Shown: positions 33,823 to 43,603 of the stretch, piece after piece | Numbering within the stretch: the first letter of the stretch is position 1 | Layout of the letters: each line of letters opens with the position of its first letter | NCBI GenBank assembly: GCA_963675625.1 | Contig: OY776497.1 | Location: 186,001 to 250,000, forward strand | Direction of reading: 5' to 3' | Origin: F22 sp963675625 | GTDB taxonomy: Bacteria; Bacteroidota; Bacteroidia; Bacteroidales; Bacteroidaceae | DNA: 64,000 nucleotides | Position numbers and translations under genes: made by a program | Notes under the pieces: model-generated | The model's input: only the letters and a program-made list of their open reading frames with translations | Told to the model about the DNA's origin: nothing | The model's database searches: none

Positions 33823-34908
33823 TTATGGTAGCAAAGCCATTTCTCCGCTACCCACACAAATACGCCCAGATGGAGTATCTGTATATATGACTGCAAATTG
33901 GCCTGGAGCTATACCATCAACAGGAGTTTCATCAAAATGTAGTTTGTACTGTCCATCATTTTTGTACAAAGTAGCGGTACCAAACTCTGGGGTGTGACGG
34001 GGCTTATACAAGACACGCCGTGTTGTCCACTCTTCATCCCAAGGAATACCAGCAATCGTATGAAATCCATTGAGTTGAACTTCATGAACAAAATGATGAA
34101 CACTTTCGTCACGCCCTTTACTGACATAGACGATATTGGCATCAATATCTTTTTGCACACAATACCATGGTCCGCCAGAAAGACCAAGACCTTTACGTTG
34201 ACCTATGGTGTGAAACCAGTGTCCCTCGTGCGTGCCGAGGATTTTCCCTGTGGTATAATCAACTATTTGGCCTGGCTGTTTACCTAAAAAGTCACCGACT
34301 AAGTCTTTGTATTGCAGATTACCGAGGAAACAAATACCTTGGCTATCACGACGACTAGCAGGAGGCAAATGCAGTCCTTGGGCAATAGTACGTACTTCTG
34401 ACTTCATCAGATGTCCCAAAGGAAATACACTCTTGGCAAACTGAGTATGAGTAATTTGTGCAAGAAAGTCAGTTTGATCTTTTACTGGATCTTTTGCGGC
34501 ACCTAACCAATCTTGACCATTATAATGGATACGTGAAGCATAGTGCCCCGTAGCGATATGCTCGTAAGCACTCCCAGCCACATCCTCGAAACAGCCAAAC
34601 TTAATCAATCGGTTGCACATCACATCAGGATTAGGGGTTAATCCTCGTTTGACTTGTGTGATAATATAACCAACTACATTTTCCCAATACTCTTTATGTA
34701 AATCAACTATCTCTAAGTTGGCTCCATATCGTTTGGCCAACATACGGCAAATTTGGGTATCTTCTTCTTTGCTACAACTGTATCCTTGATCTGGATCGGG
34801 ACCAATATTGATATAATACAAATCAGGAGTAATACCTTGTTCTTTGAGCAGGTGGAGGGCAACAGCACTGTCTACCCCACCCGACAATAATAATGCTGTA
34901 GAAGTCAT
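33823..34908 (-). CDS. mnmA: tRNA-uridine 2-sulfurtransferase, paralogue 1
   Basis: 361 residues. The PP-loop LLLSGGVDSAVA (SGGxDS 9-14) binds ATP, NPDVMCNRLIKFG gives C98 and SQGICFLG gives C193, the two catalytic Cys of MnmA. HTIGQRKGLGL is the tRNA-contact motif. It makes s2U34 in tRNA for Glu, Gln and Lys. It is 10 bases behind cysK, a sulfur-metabolism link. A second MnmA lies at 42460-43593. Confidence 0.94.
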   Translation of the reverse strand: MTSTALLLSGGVDSAVALHLLKEQGITPDLYYINIGPDPDQGYSCSKEEDTQICRMLAKRYGANLEIVDLHKEYWENVVGYIITQVKRGLTPNPDVMCNRLIKFGCFEDVAGSAYEHIATGHYASRIHYNGQDWLGAAKDPVKDQTDFLAQITHTQFAKSVFPLGHLMKSEVRTIAQGLHLPPASRRDSQGICFLGNLQYKDLVGDFLGKQPGQIVDYTTGKILGTHEGHWFHTIGQRKGLGLSGGPWYCVQKDIDANIVYVSKGRDESVHHFVHEVQLNGFHTIAGIPWDEEWTTRRVLYKPRHTPEFGTATLYKNDGQYKLHFDETPVDGIAPGQFAVIYTDTPSGRICVGSGEMALLP

Positions 34909-34918
34909 CTACTCTATT

Positions 34919-35866
34919 TTATAGTGGGTAATCTTCAAAAGCATACAACGCTGTTGACAAATAACGTTCACCTGTATCGGGCAATATAACGACTATACGT
35001 TTCTGTTCATTACCTGGTTGTTGAGCATAATCACTCGCCACTTTCAATGCTGCACCACTAGATATCCCCACCAAAAGGCCCTCTTGTTGAGCAACAAGGC
35101 GACTATGTCTTATGGCATCTTGATCACTCACTGGAACAACCTTTGTAATGTTTGTCGGATCGTAATTAACAGGCTGGAACCCAGCTCCAATACCTTGAAT
35201 CATATGAGGTCCTGCTTGACCTCCGCTAAGTACTGGAGAACGCGATGGCTCTACGGCAATACATTCAATAGCTGGATTGAGTTCTTTCAACCGTTGTGAG
35301 ATACCTGTAAGAGTTCCTCCTGTACCTACACCTGCTACAACAACGTCAACTTCACCATCTGTATCGGCCCAAATTTCTTCGGCAGTTGTAGCACGATGAG
35401 TTGCTGGATTGGCTGGATTATCAAACTGTTTAAGCATGATTGCGTTGGGCAATGTTTGTGTAAGTTCATCAGCTTTGGCGATGGCACCACCCATACCTAG
35501 ATTTCCTGGTGTAAGATATAGGTCGACACCTAGAGCTTTTAGGAGATTCTGACGCTCCATACTCATTGTTTCAGGCATGGTTAAAATCACTCGATACCCT
35601 TTGGCTGCAGCAACCCATGCGATACCAATGCCAGTATTACCACTGGTTGCTTCAACAATCACAGAGTCGCTGTGAAGAAGACCACGTTTTTCGGCATCTT
35701 CTATCATAGCCAAACCAATACGGTCTTTGACACTACCACCTGGATTAAACGATTCTATTTTGGCAATCACTGGAGTGCGAACACCTACATGTTTACTGTA
35801 CCTAGGAAGTTCAACAAGTGGTGTATGTCCAACAAGTTGGGTTAAATCGGAATAAATCTTTTTCAT
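34919..35866 (-). CDS. cysK: Cysteine synthase A
   Basis: 315 residues. FNPGGSVKDRIG holds the PLP lysine (K47), EATSGNTGIGIAWVAAAKGY is the phosphate/substrate loop, VAGVGTGGTLTGIS binds the cofactor phosphate and HMIQGIGAGFQP is the closing motif. It makes L-cysteine from O-acetylserine and sulfide. It leads the operon with mnmA and a LuxR-type gene. Confidence 0.95.
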   Translation of the reverse strand: MKKIYSDLTQLVGHTPLVELPRYSKHVGVRTPVIAKIESFNPGGSVKDRIGLAMIEDAEKRGLLHSDSVIVEATSGNTGIGIAWVAAAKGYRVILTMPETMSMERQNLLKALGVDLYLTPGNLGMGGAIAKADELTQTLPNAIMLKQFDNPANPATHRATTAEEIWADTDGEVDVVVAGVGTGGTLTGISQRLKELNPAIECIAVEPSRSPVLSGGQAGPHMIQGIGAGFQPVNYDPTNITKVVPVSDQDAIRHSRLVAQQEGLLVGISSGAALKVASDYAQQPGNEQKRIVVILPDTGERYLSTALYAFEDYPL

Positions 35867-35892
35867 ATTATTTTCTTCTTTATTTATAGAGA

Positions 35893-35923
35893 CAAAAGTA
35901 GTTGTTTTTTACAGAATACACAA
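35893..35923 (-). promoter_or_regulatory. Promoter of the cysK operon
   Basis: On the minus strand TTG (35923-35921), a 20-base spacer and TACTTTTG (35900-35893), 26 bases upstream of the ATG. Confidence 0.72.
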
Positions 35924-35969
35924 TACCATGTTTATGGTAAAAAGCAGTGAAAGACAAAATAAAGCCAAA

Positions 35970-36007
35970 CAGCCGTCCTGACTTATCAATATAAGTCAGG
36001 ACGGCTG
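35970..36007. terminator. Terminator hairpin behind the RluA-like gene
   Basis: CAGCCGTCCTGACTTA (35970-35985) and its reverse complement (35992-36007) make a perfect 16-bp stem with a 6-base loop; T-rich sequence follows on the minus strand. Confidence 0.88.
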
Positions 36008-36058
36008 ATATATGCTATATGTATGAGTTTACCCTCATAAGGGAAATATAAACAGGAT

Positions 36059-37015
36059 CTAAAACATTTGCTTAAAGATCTGTGGATAATAATTTTCATA
36101 CTCCATCCACTCTTTAGTCACTGGATGATAGAACCCTAGTTTAAAACAATGCAGGTGTAAACGTGGCTCTTCCAAAATAGGACACATCAGGCGTTCCATG
36201 TGAAAACGCATCTGATTACGGATAGTCCACTCAGGATCCAATTCAACCAATGTAATAGGACGATTGGCATCTTCTGGATGAGTACCTTCTTTAATACGTG
36301 TATACTTGGTACAAGTAATATCTTCATAATTCATACGAAGTGGAGAAAAACTGACTTGTGGTTCACGATTTTCGTCCAACCAAGAACTCACCTGGCCTTT
36401 GGCATTCTTTAAACGACCATCCAAGACAGCAACAAAACGATATTCTCTAACCAAATCATACCAGTCTTTTACAAAATGTTCTTTGGTTTTTTCGTCTTTA
36501 GCCATTATCAAAAATCCAGAGCAATCTCGTTCTAAACGATTGACAGTAAAGAGCTTATGTTGTTTATTACGACGTTGTAACAAACGCAACAAGACATCAT
36601 ACACACTTGTTTCACGACTATGAGCTGGAGTTTTAGTCGCAATACCTGCCTTCTTATCAATAATCAACAAGTAGGCATCTTCATAAACTACTTTAAATGA
36701 TTGATGGGTGATCTCTTGGTGACCTCTTGTTCGAGATATTTGTACCAGTTGATTAGGCTGTACGACAAAGTCCCACTGCGTAACCACTTGCTTATCGACA
36801 TATACCTGACGATGCGACAAATAGCTTTTGGCTACTTGACGACTAATACCATTCATGGCTACATCCATAACGAATTGCATCAATTGCATTTCCTGCTTTA
36901 CGGGGAAATTCATAAACTTATCAGCAGCTCTAAACCGTTTAGGTCCTTGTGCTTGCTGACTACGTTTCTTTGTATCGCGCCCCTGATGTGCACGTCTCCT
37001 TCTATCTTTACTCAT
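36059..37015 (-). CDS. RluA-family pseudouridine synthase-like protein with altered active-site motif
   Basis: 318 residues. A basic start is followed by an S4-type RNA-binding part (ISRQVAKSYLSHRQVYVDKQVV) and a pseudouridine synthase core (VVYEDAYLLIIDKKAGIATKT, FLIMAKDEKTKEHFVK, YRFVAVLDGRL, RNQMRFHMERLMCPIL, RLHLHCFKLGFYHPVT). The catalytic motif of the family is HRLDxxTSG; here it reads NRLERDCSG, so the usual catalytic Asp is Glu and the His is Asn. It may be an inactive or altered RNA-binding relative. Confidence 0.85.
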   Translation of the reverse strand: MSKDRRRRAHQGRDTKKRSQQAQGPKRFRAADKFMNFPVKQEMQLMQFVMDVAMNGISRQVAKSYLSHRQVYVDKQVVTQWDFVVQPNQLVQISRTRGHQEITHQSFKVVYEDAYLLIIDKKAGIATKTPAHSRETSVYDVLLRLLQRRNKQHKLFTVNRLERDCSGFLIMAKDEKTKEHFVKDWYDLVREYRFVAVLDGRLKNAKGQVSSWLDENREPQVSFSPLRMNYEDITCTKYTRIKEGTHPEDANRPITLVELDPEWTIRNQMRFHMERLMCPILEEPRLHLHCFKLGFYHPVTKEWMEYENYYPQIFKQMF

Positions 37016-37035
37016 ATTATATCTTCTTTAGGCTG

Positions 37036-37043
37036 CAAATGTA
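37036..37043 (-). promoter_or_regulatory. -7 box (TACATTTG) of the RluA-like gene
   Basis: Exact match on the minus strand, 20 bases upstream of the ATG at 37015. Confidence 0.65.
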
Positions 37044-37107
37044 CTGATTTAACCACTACTTACCAACTAATAGAGACATATATAATGCTGTCCTTAACTA
37101 AATGTTT

Positions 37108-37138
37108 TTTGTTTATTCAATTATTCTAGCTATATTTG
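37108..37138 (+). promoter_or_regulatory. Bacteroides-type promoter of the glycosyltransferase gene
   Basis: TTTG (37108-37111), a 19-base spacer and TATATTTG (37131-37138), 52 bases upstream of the ATG. Confidence 0.8.
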
Positions 37139-37190
37139 TCGTGTTTGATGCGTATCAGCCATCTCTCAACATTCATTTAACAGTCAGTAT

Positions 37191-38126
37191 ATGAAAAAAA
37201 TTTCATTGATGATTCCAGCATACAACGAAGAAAAAGTCTTGGATAAGTTATATGTTGAACTTTGCAAACTAATGAACCGTCATCCCAATTACGACTGGGA
37301 GATTCTTTTTGTCAATGATGGCAGCCGCGACAACACGCTCCCCATTATTCAGAGTATGCGCGTCCAAGATGAACGGGTATGTTATGTAAACCTAAGCCGT
37401 AATTTTGGCAAAGAAAAAGCCATGTTAGCAGGATTTGACTACATCACTGGCGATGCCTGCGTAATCATGGATGCTGACTTGCAAGATCCTCCTGAATTGG
37501 TAGACAGCATGATTGCCTTTTGGGAAGAAGGATACGAGGATGTGTACGCCAAACGCAATGATCGTGGCAAAGAGTCTTGGCTTCGTAAACAATTATCCCT
37601 CACATTTTATGAAATTCTCCAAAAAATGACTCGTGTGGAAATCCTTAAAAATGTAGGAGATTTCAGGTTACTAGATAAACGATGCATAGATAGTCTACGC
37701 CAATTAAGAGAATCTGAAAGATATACCAAAGGGTTGTTTTGTTGGATAGGCTATAAGAAGAAAGAAATTACCTTTGATCGTGCTGATCGTGCAGCTGGTG
37801 AATCTTCGTGGAATTTCTTTGGGTTGTTTAATTTGGCTATCGAAGGCATCACGACTTTCTCTATTGCTCCTTTGCGTTTAGCATCTATCACGGGAATCAT
37901 CATTTCTCTCATTACTTTTTTATTGATGCTTTTTTACCTAGTTAAGACGCTTATGTTTGGAGATCAAACAAGCGGTTTCCCTACAACTATCATTGTGATT
38001 TTATTCTTGGGAGGCCTGCAATTGCTGTCCCTTGGAATCATTGGTGAATATTTAGGTCGTATCTTCGAGGAAACAAAAAAACGGCCTGTCTATATTGCTA
38101 GCGAATACAATGGAAAAAAAGTATAA
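37191..38126 (+). CDS. Family 2 glycosyltransferase, polyprenyl-phosphate type
   Basis: 311 residues. SLMIPAYNEEKVLDKLY opens the GT-A fold, ILFVNDGSRDNTLPII and VIMDADLQDPPELV carry the DxD-type metal site, and AAGESSWNFFGLFNLAIEGI is the QxxRW-like end region of the DPM1/GtrB group. Two C-terminal membrane helices (ITGIIISLITFLLMLFYLV and TIIVILFLGGLQLLSLGIIG) are present. It probably loads a sugar on undecaprenyl phosphate for surface glycan work, together with the next gene. Confidence 0.92.
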   Translation: MKKISLMIPAYNEEKVLDKLYVELCKLMNRHPNYDWEILFVNDGSRDNTLPIIQSMRVQDERVCYVNLSRNFGKEKAMLAGFDYITGDACVIMDADLQDPPELVDSMIAFWEEGYEDVYAKRNDRGKESWLRKQLSLTFYEILQKMTRVEILKNVGDFRLLDKRCIDSLRQLRESERYTKGLFCWIGYKKKEITFDRADRAAGESSWNFFGLFNLAIEGITTFSIAPLRLASITGIIISLITFLLMLFYLVKTLMFGDQTSGFPTTIIVILFLGGLQLLSLGIIGEYLGRIFEETKKRPVYIASEYNGKKV

Positions 38127-38195
38127 CTAAAAGCACACACTAAATACCTCTTAACCTATACAACCTGTACTTGTTAATACCTTAATGTTAACCCC

Positions 38196-39632
38196 ATGAA
38201 TATGACACTGAAGCAGGGGTATTCGCCTTTATTACCTTATATTGTTGCATTTGGAGATTTCTTAGTGCTCAATAGTGCGTTTATCCTTTTTTTTGTTTTT
38301 TACGATCACAGTACTATTAATCAAATTATTGATCAGTACACTCGAGTACTAGTATGCTGGAACGCCAGCTATTTTCTAGCTCGAGTACAAACTTCTCATG
38401 ACGCCTATAAACGGTTCGGACATCCAGGTAGATTAGTGCGCAACTTGGTGGGACATTTTGTGGCATTCATCGTATTGTTTCTTGGATTAGCTGTATTGCT
38501 CACAAATCAAATAGAGCAGTTAGTTATCCCTATGATGATACTATTCCCGATATTATTGCTCGTGATTATCGTTATACGCTCAACTGCCCGTAAGCTCCTG
38601 AGTCTATATAGAAAGAATGGAAGAAATACGCGCAACTTTATCTTAGTTGGCAACACTTATAGTATTAAACAGCTCTTTGATTTGGCGTATAATAACCCTT
38701 ATGCAGGTCTGCATGCTGTGGGATATTTCGCCCCAAGTCCTATGTCTGACGCTCCTGGAGAATTAAAATATCTAGGCGATTCATCCTCGGCTATTACATG
38801 GTTAGAAAACACAAAAATACATATACATCGAGTTTATTGTCAAGTAGGAGAAAGGTATCAACCAATAGAACAGGCCTTATTGGATTTCTGCGAAGCTCAT
38901 GTAATCAAGTTTTATGTTATTCCATGTGTTTCTCGCTTTTTACACCGCAGTCTAAAATTTGAAACATTCAACGAAGTACCCATATTGAGTATACGAAGTG
39001 AACCGCTTACAGACGAGCTCAACAAATTTATGAAACGATGTTTTGATTTGCTAGGGGCCATTTTTGCATTGTGTTTTCTCTTTCCAATAGCATTTGTATT
39101 TGTTGGAATCGGGGCTATATGCAATAGACGGTCTATATTCTTACGACAAACACGTACGGGACTAAATAAGAAGCCCTTTACTTGCTATACTTTTAGAAGC
39201 TATCATATGGATAACACATACCATATAGAACCAGGACATCTTCCTTATGAATACAGAAAAAGGAATAAATGGGAGAGATTCTTACATCGTACTCACATTG
39301 ATGTGATTCCTCAATTTTGGAACGTATTAAAGGGAAATATGAGTATTATAGGTCCTAGACCCCATTTAATAGATAATGCAGAGCAATATAGTCAAATGAT
39401 TGACCACTATCTTATTAGAAATTATGTCAAACCTGGTGTTACAGGATGGTCACAACTACACGGATTCCACGAAGAAGTTCACTCTCTAGTAGATATAGAA
39501 AAATTGGTGCAACATGACGTATGGTATATTGAAAACTGGGGACTATTTTTGGACTTACGCATCCTATCTATGACTATTGCATTACTGATAAAGAACAAGA
39601 CTCTAGGGAAAAAGTTAGTACAAAAAGATTAG
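38196..39632 (+). CDS. Polyprenyl glycosylphosphotransferase (WbaP/WcaJ type)
   Basis: 478 residues. Four N-terminal membrane helices are followed by a CoA-binding-like domain (NFILVGNTYSIKQLFDLAYN, KYLGDSSSAITWLEN), another helix and the C-terminal catalytic domain: KRCFDLLGAIFALCFLFPI, FLRQTRTGLNKKPFTCYTFRS, IDVIPQFWNVLKGNMSIIGP, GPRPHL and VKPGVTGWSQLHGF. It starts exopolysaccharide or capsule units by moving a hexose-1-phosphate to undecaprenyl phosphate. No polymer cluster follows; the two glycan genes stand alone. Confidence 0.93.
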   Translation: MNMTLKQGYSPLLPYIVAFGDFLVLNSAFILFFVFYDHSTINQIIDQYTRVLVCWNASYFLARVQTSHDAYKRFGHPGRLVRNLVGHFVAFIVLFLGLAVLLTNQIEQLVIPMMILFPILLLVIIVIRSTARKLLSLYRKNGRNTRNFILVGNTYSIKQLFDLAYNNPYAGLHAVGYFAPSPMSDAPGELKYLGDSSSAITWLENTKIHIHRVYCQVGERYQPIEQALLDFCEAHVIKFYVIPCVSRFLHRSLKFETFNEVPILSIRSEPLTDELNKFMKRCFDLLGAIFALCFLFPIAFVFVGIGAICNRRSIFLRQTRTGLNKKPFTCYTFRSYHMDNTYHIEPGHLPYEYRKRNKWERFLHRTHIDVIPQFWNVLKGNMSIIGPRPHLIDNAEQYSQMIDHYLIRNYVKPGVTGWSQLHGFHEEVHSLVDIEKLVQHDVWYIENWGLFLDLRILSMTIALLIKNKTLGKKLVQKD

Positions 39633-39636
39633 AGAA

Positions 39637-41025
39637 TTATGCGTTATCTTCATCCTGTACCACACTTCTGACTTCACCTTTGTGTAAGCGAGTTACTAAA
39701 AGATCACCCGCTGATACGTCAGTATATGATTTAAGTAATTTTCCTCCAACAAAAGTCATCGAATATCCCTTTTCTAAAATACGATCTGGCGAGCAATCAT
39801 ACACTCTTTGAGCAAGTCTGTCTAAGTAGTCATGACGGTTCTTCAAGACATTCACCACAATGGAATGCAGCTGTTGTTCTATGAAATCAAGTTGATTCTT
39901 CTTCCGTTGCATAGACATTATCGGAGCATTCTTCACCTGCATCTCTACATGCAATAAACGCTGATGCTCTTGTCGAATGCGTTGAGGGATACGAACTAGT
40001 ACAAATTGTTGATACTGCTGAATTGTTGATTTTTCCTGATCCATACGACGTTTCACGAGCAGTGGGATGCGATGTTGCAGGTCTTGCAGACGATGTTTTT
40101 CGTCATCAAGTCTATCGCGTACAATTTGTTGAATACTTGTTTCAATATTCAGTAACTGAGTATATAGTTCTTCCATCTTATCCAATAGATAAGATGCCAC
40201 AGCGGTAGGTGTTTTCAAACTAATGCAAGCTACTTCATCTAAAACAGTTGTATCACGTTCATGCCCTATACCAACTAAAATTGGTATAGGAAACTGTGCT
40301 ACGGCAGCCGCCAACATATAAGTGTCGAAATCTTGTAAATCGGAAGTGGCGCCTCCACCGCGAATAATGACAACCACATCGTAATTAATTCCACTATCTA
40401 AAATAGTATCTAATGCAGACAATATAGATGTTTCGGTATGCTGACCTTGCATACTAGCCTCATACAAATGAGTATAGAAAATATATCCTTGACTGTTCTT
40501 ATGTAATTGGTTGCAAAAGTCGCCATAACCTGCTGCAGTAGAGCTCGAAACAATCGCCACTTTTTGTATAGGCGAAGGCAATGGCAAAGATTTATTCATA
40601 TCATCCACCCCTTCTTCACGCAGCTGTTTTAGAATAAGCATGCGTTTACGTGCTTGTTCTCCAAGGGTATAGCTTGGATCAATATCTACAACTTGCAAAC
40701 TAGCACCATATAGTGGATGAAAGGTAACACGTACAAACAAAAGCACTTGCTGTCCCGCACTTAGATGTTGACCTGTTCCTTGAATAAACTTTGGAGCAAG
40801 CTGCGCATATGTACTAGCCCAAATATTGGCACGCATCTTCGCAACTGTATATCCAGAGCGCACATCTTGTTGCACTAACTCAAGATAACAATGTCCTCTG
40901 CTTTGTGATACACGTGCAATCTCTGCCTGCACCCAATAATTATGGGGCATGCCATGCAGCAACACATCTTGGATATGTTGTCCAAGTGTTTCTAGAGACC
41001 ATGCATCTGTTTGTGCATCAATCAT
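39637..41025 (-). CDS. xseA: Exodeoxyribonuclease VII large subunit
   Basis: 462 residues. An N-terminal OB-fold (NYWVQAEIARVSQSRGHCYLE) is followed by the catalytic core: VAIVSSSTAAGYGDFCNQLH, DVVVIIRGGGATSDLQDFD, PILVGIGHERDTTVLDEVA and TPTAVASYLLDKM, then a coiled-coil and ILEKGYSMTF. It degrades single-stranded DNA with XseB. The small subunit gene, often adjacent, is not here: a convergent gene ends 4 bases away. It is the last gene of the rex operon. Confidence 0.96.
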   Translation of the reverse strand: MIDAQTDAWSLETLGQHIQDVLLHGMPHNYWVQAEIARVSQSRGHCYLELVQQDVRSGYTVAKMRANIWASTYAQLAPKFIQGTGQHLSAGQQVLLFVRVTFHPLYGASLQVVDIDPSYTLGEQARKRMLILKQLREEGVDDMNKSLPLPSPIQKVAIVSSSTAAGYGDFCNQLHKNSQGYIFYTHLYEASMQGQHTETSILSALDTILDSGINYDVVVIIRGGGATSDLQDFDTYMLAAAVAQFPIPILVGIGHERDTTVLDEVACISLKTPTAVASYLLDKMEELYTQLLNIETSIQQIVRDRLDDEKHRLQDLQHRIPLLVKRRMDQEKSTIQQYQQFVLVRIPQRIRQEHQRLLHVEMQVKNAPIMSMQRKKNQLDFIEQQLHSIVVNVLKNRHDYLDRLAQRVYDCSPDRILEKGYSMTFVGGKLLKSYTDVSAGDLLVTRLHKGEVRSVVQDEDNA

Positions 41026-41028
41026 TTC

Positions 41029-42459
41029 TTATTTCTCTTTTTTGTAATTCTTATATAGTAACCAAAGATTAGGTATTCCATACCCATATATATTATCGGG
41101 ATAATCCTTTCTATCTCCGCTTTGTTTTACCAAGTCTATCAACTCGTACACTGTCAGCTGTGGAAAGGCTTGCCAGATACAAGCAATACCACCACATACT
41201 GTTGGGGCAGCATAACTAGACCCGTTGCCATGTGTCGTCCACCCTGCTGCACCTTCTAATCCTGCGTGATCACCCAAAGCAACTATATCAGGTTTAATAC
41301 GTCCATCGGCTGTGTTTCCAACGGAAGAAAAATGAGCCAACTTCTTCATCTTGTCTACTGCACCAACGGTAAGCACATCGTAAGCATCTGCTGGAGGGGT
41401 AATCTTCTTCCAACTTTTACTTCCTGAATTTCCTGCACTACATACAACAAGCATTCCTCTTGATGCAGCATGGCTACACTGACGGGATATTAGCGCATGC
41501 TGACCATTTAAATCCCGAAGCTTGAATCGGTCCTTTTCTACATCAAAATCATAATACCCCAACGAACAATTGATCAACTGTACTCCTACACTATCAGCGT
41601 ATTCAATGGCAGTACAAAAGTAATCCTGTTCAACAAGCTGCTCGCTAGCATTATTCTCTGAACGGAGCAAATAATATCTTGCATCCGGTGCTGCACCAAC
41701 CATATGGTAAGGTGAATTGGCCGCCATACAAGACCAAACTTGCATACCATGTTCCGAGGCATCATATACACATCGAGCTCCTTGTGTTGCAAAATCATAA
41801 GTGCCTAATACTTGTGCTTTTTGAAAACTGGACAAAACATCTGCGTTATGAAAGCCAGCATCAATCACAGCTATTGTAACCCCTTTGCCTGTATAGCCTT
41901 CCGCATGCAGACTATCAATTCCTAACATATGTATCTGCGAGAAGGCAGCACCGTAAAACTCTTTACGCTTGTCTTGTTTCTGCTTAATTAGATGTACCCT
42001 ATCTTCCAATTTTGGATGCTCCACTGAGTAATGTGGTTGAGGACTCCAAACCACACGCACTTCACGTACGAAAGGTAAATGACGAATAGAATCAACTATG
42101 CCTTGACGTATTTTCGCATCAGAGTTAAGTACGCTAAACGTTACAAAATTCTCCCATTTACCTACAGTTATAATATCTGCTCCTAGTTTATGTATAGCAT
42201 CTATGTACAAACGGCATACAGGCAAGTCAATAGAATCAACTTGTACACCTTGTTGTGCTCTTCTTTGCAAAGCTTTCTTGGATAAAAAAGCTTCTGGATG
42301 ATTCAAAGAAAACGTTGTGGCCGCTTTATCGCGTAAAACCGCACGATATCGCACTGGAGATTCAAGTTGTTCTATATTTGCTCCAGAAGCTGTCTCGAAG
42401 AGGGCAAAGACCCCTACACAGATATAAGCAATCCATGTAAAATATGTAGAATTGTTCAA
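41029..42459 (-). CDS. Secreted subtilisin-like (S8) serine protease
   Basis: 476 residues with a signal peptide (TYFTWIAYICVGVFALFETASG). An inhibitor-like propeptide region precedes the catalytic domain. The triad is D200 (VTIAVIDAGFHN), H237 (SEHGMQVWS) and S415 (GNGSSYAAPT), with oxyanion N344 (CSAGNSG). The motifs differ a little from DTG, HGT and GTSMA but all key residues are kept. The start codon appears to be TTG, directly behind the TAA of mnmA; no in-frame ATG lies before the signal peptide. This suggests translational coupling. It stands 3 bases ahead of xseA. Confidence 0.9.
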   Translation of the reverse strand: MNNSTYFTWIAYICVGVFALFETASGANIEQLESPVRYRAVLRDKAATTFSLNHPEAFLSKKALQRRAQQGVQVDSIDLPVCRLYIDAIHKLGADIITVGKWENFVTFSVLNSDAKIRQGIVDSIRHLPFVREVRVVWSPQPHYSVEHPKLEDRVHLIKQKQDKRKEFYGAAFSQIHMLGIDSLHAEGYTGKGVTIAVIDAGFHNADVLSSFQKAQVLGTYDFATQGARCVYDASEHGMQVWSCMAANSPYHMVGAAPDARYYLLRSENNASEQLVEQDYFCTAIEYADSVGVQLINCSLGYYDFDVEKDRFKLRDLNGQHALISRQCSHAASRGMLVVCSAGNSGSKSWKKITPPADAYDVLTVGAVDKMKKLAHFSSVGNTADGRIKPDIVALGDHAGLEGAAGWTTHGNGSSYAAPTVCGGIACIWQAFPQLTVYELIDLVKQSGDRKDYPDNIYGYGIPNLWLLYKNYKKEK

Positions 42460-43593
42460 TTAGTCTTCCTTTTTATTCGACAAAAAATAGGTATCTCCTA
42501 GATATTGTACTCCTTTTTGTTCATCAATAAATGCACCACCCAACATGCGTTTGTTTATATAAAACACTGCCGACTGCCCTGGTGTAATAGCAGATGCTTC
42601 TTCAAAAAAATGTACAATATAACGACCATCCGACATGGCACGTAGCTCACATGGAATAGGTTTACTGCGATAGCGAATACGTACCGTCAAGACTCTATCT
42701 TGAGAAGCTTGCTTCAATTCCTCCACATGGGCAACTTGAAGATCGTGAATAATCATATAATGAGCTTTTAGTTCATCTGCATGACCAAGCATAACGGTAT
42801 TGCGCTGAGCATTGATTTTTAAGACATAAGCAGGATAACCTAAGGCAATATCTAATCCTTTGCGCTGACCTACAGTATATTTGTATGCTCCTTTGTGTGT
42901 GCCGATTGTACGCCCTTTGCTATCTACAAATAACCCATCAGGCATTTCTTCGGCCAATTCGGGTGCTTGTGCTTCCAAAAAATCACGATAATCTCCTTGT
43001 ATAAAGCAAACTTCCATACTCTCACCTCCTTTGGCTTTCACACCATACCCTTGTTCTTCTAAATAAGCACGAACTTGTGGTTTAGTATAATCTGCTAGTG
43101 GAAAAAGTATACGACTCAATTGCTTTTGACTTAATCGCCATAAAAAATAAGATTGATCTTTTAGTACATCTTCGCCAACTTCTATATAATATCGTTGATT
43201 GTATTGTACGATATGTCCGTAATGACCTGTAGCCACATAGGCACATCCCAATGTATCGGCCCACTCCATCAGGATATGGAATTTAAACAATGGATTGCAC
43301 ATAACACAAGGATTGGGAGTACGTCCCAACTTATATTCATCGATAAAATATTGCACAATTTGCTCACGAAATGGACCTCTTAAATCGACAACATGGTGTT
43401 CCAGTTGCAGTTTCTTAGCCATATCAATAGCCTCTTGAATAGCCTCATCATTTGCAGGACTATCCCATACTTTCATAGTAACACCTATGACTTCATAACC
43501 CTGAGCACGCAGCATTAAAGTTGCCGCAGTACTATCAATGCCACCACTATATCCTAAAAGAACCTTCTTGGGATTTAATTTTACTTCTTGCAT
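42460..43593 (-). CDS. mnmA: tRNA-uridine 2-sulfurtransferase, paralogue 2
   Basis: 377 residues. VLLGYSGGIDSTAATLML is the PP-loop (SGGIDS 16-21), NPCVMCNPLFKF gives C99 and MEVCFIQGDYRDFL gives C196, so both catalytic Cys are present. YTVGQRKGLDIALG matches the tRNA-contact motif. It is clearly diverged from the copy at 33823-34908 and sits in another operon. Bacteroidetes often carry two or more MnmA paralogues; the division of labour is not known to me. Confidence 0.93.
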   Translation of the reverse strand: MQEVKLNPKKVLLGYSGGIDSTAATLMLRAQGYEVIGVTMKVWDSPANDEAIQEAIDMAKKLQLEHHVVDLRGPFREQIVQYFIDEYKLGRTPNPCVMCNPLFKFHILMEWADTLGCAYVATGHYGHIVQYNQRYYIEVGEDVLKDQSYFLWRLSQKQLSRILFPLADYTKPQVRAYLEEQGYGVKAKGGESMEVCFIQGDYRDFLEAQAPELAEEMPDGLFVDSKGRTIGTHKGAYKYTVGQRKGLDIALGYPAYVLKINAQRNTVMLGHADELKAHYMIIHDLQVAHVEELKQASQDRVLTVRIRYRSKPIPCELRAMSDGRYIVHFFEEASAITPGQSAVFYINKRMLGGAFIDEQKGVQYLGDTYFLSNKKED

Positions 43594-43603
43594 AATCTAG
43601 CTC

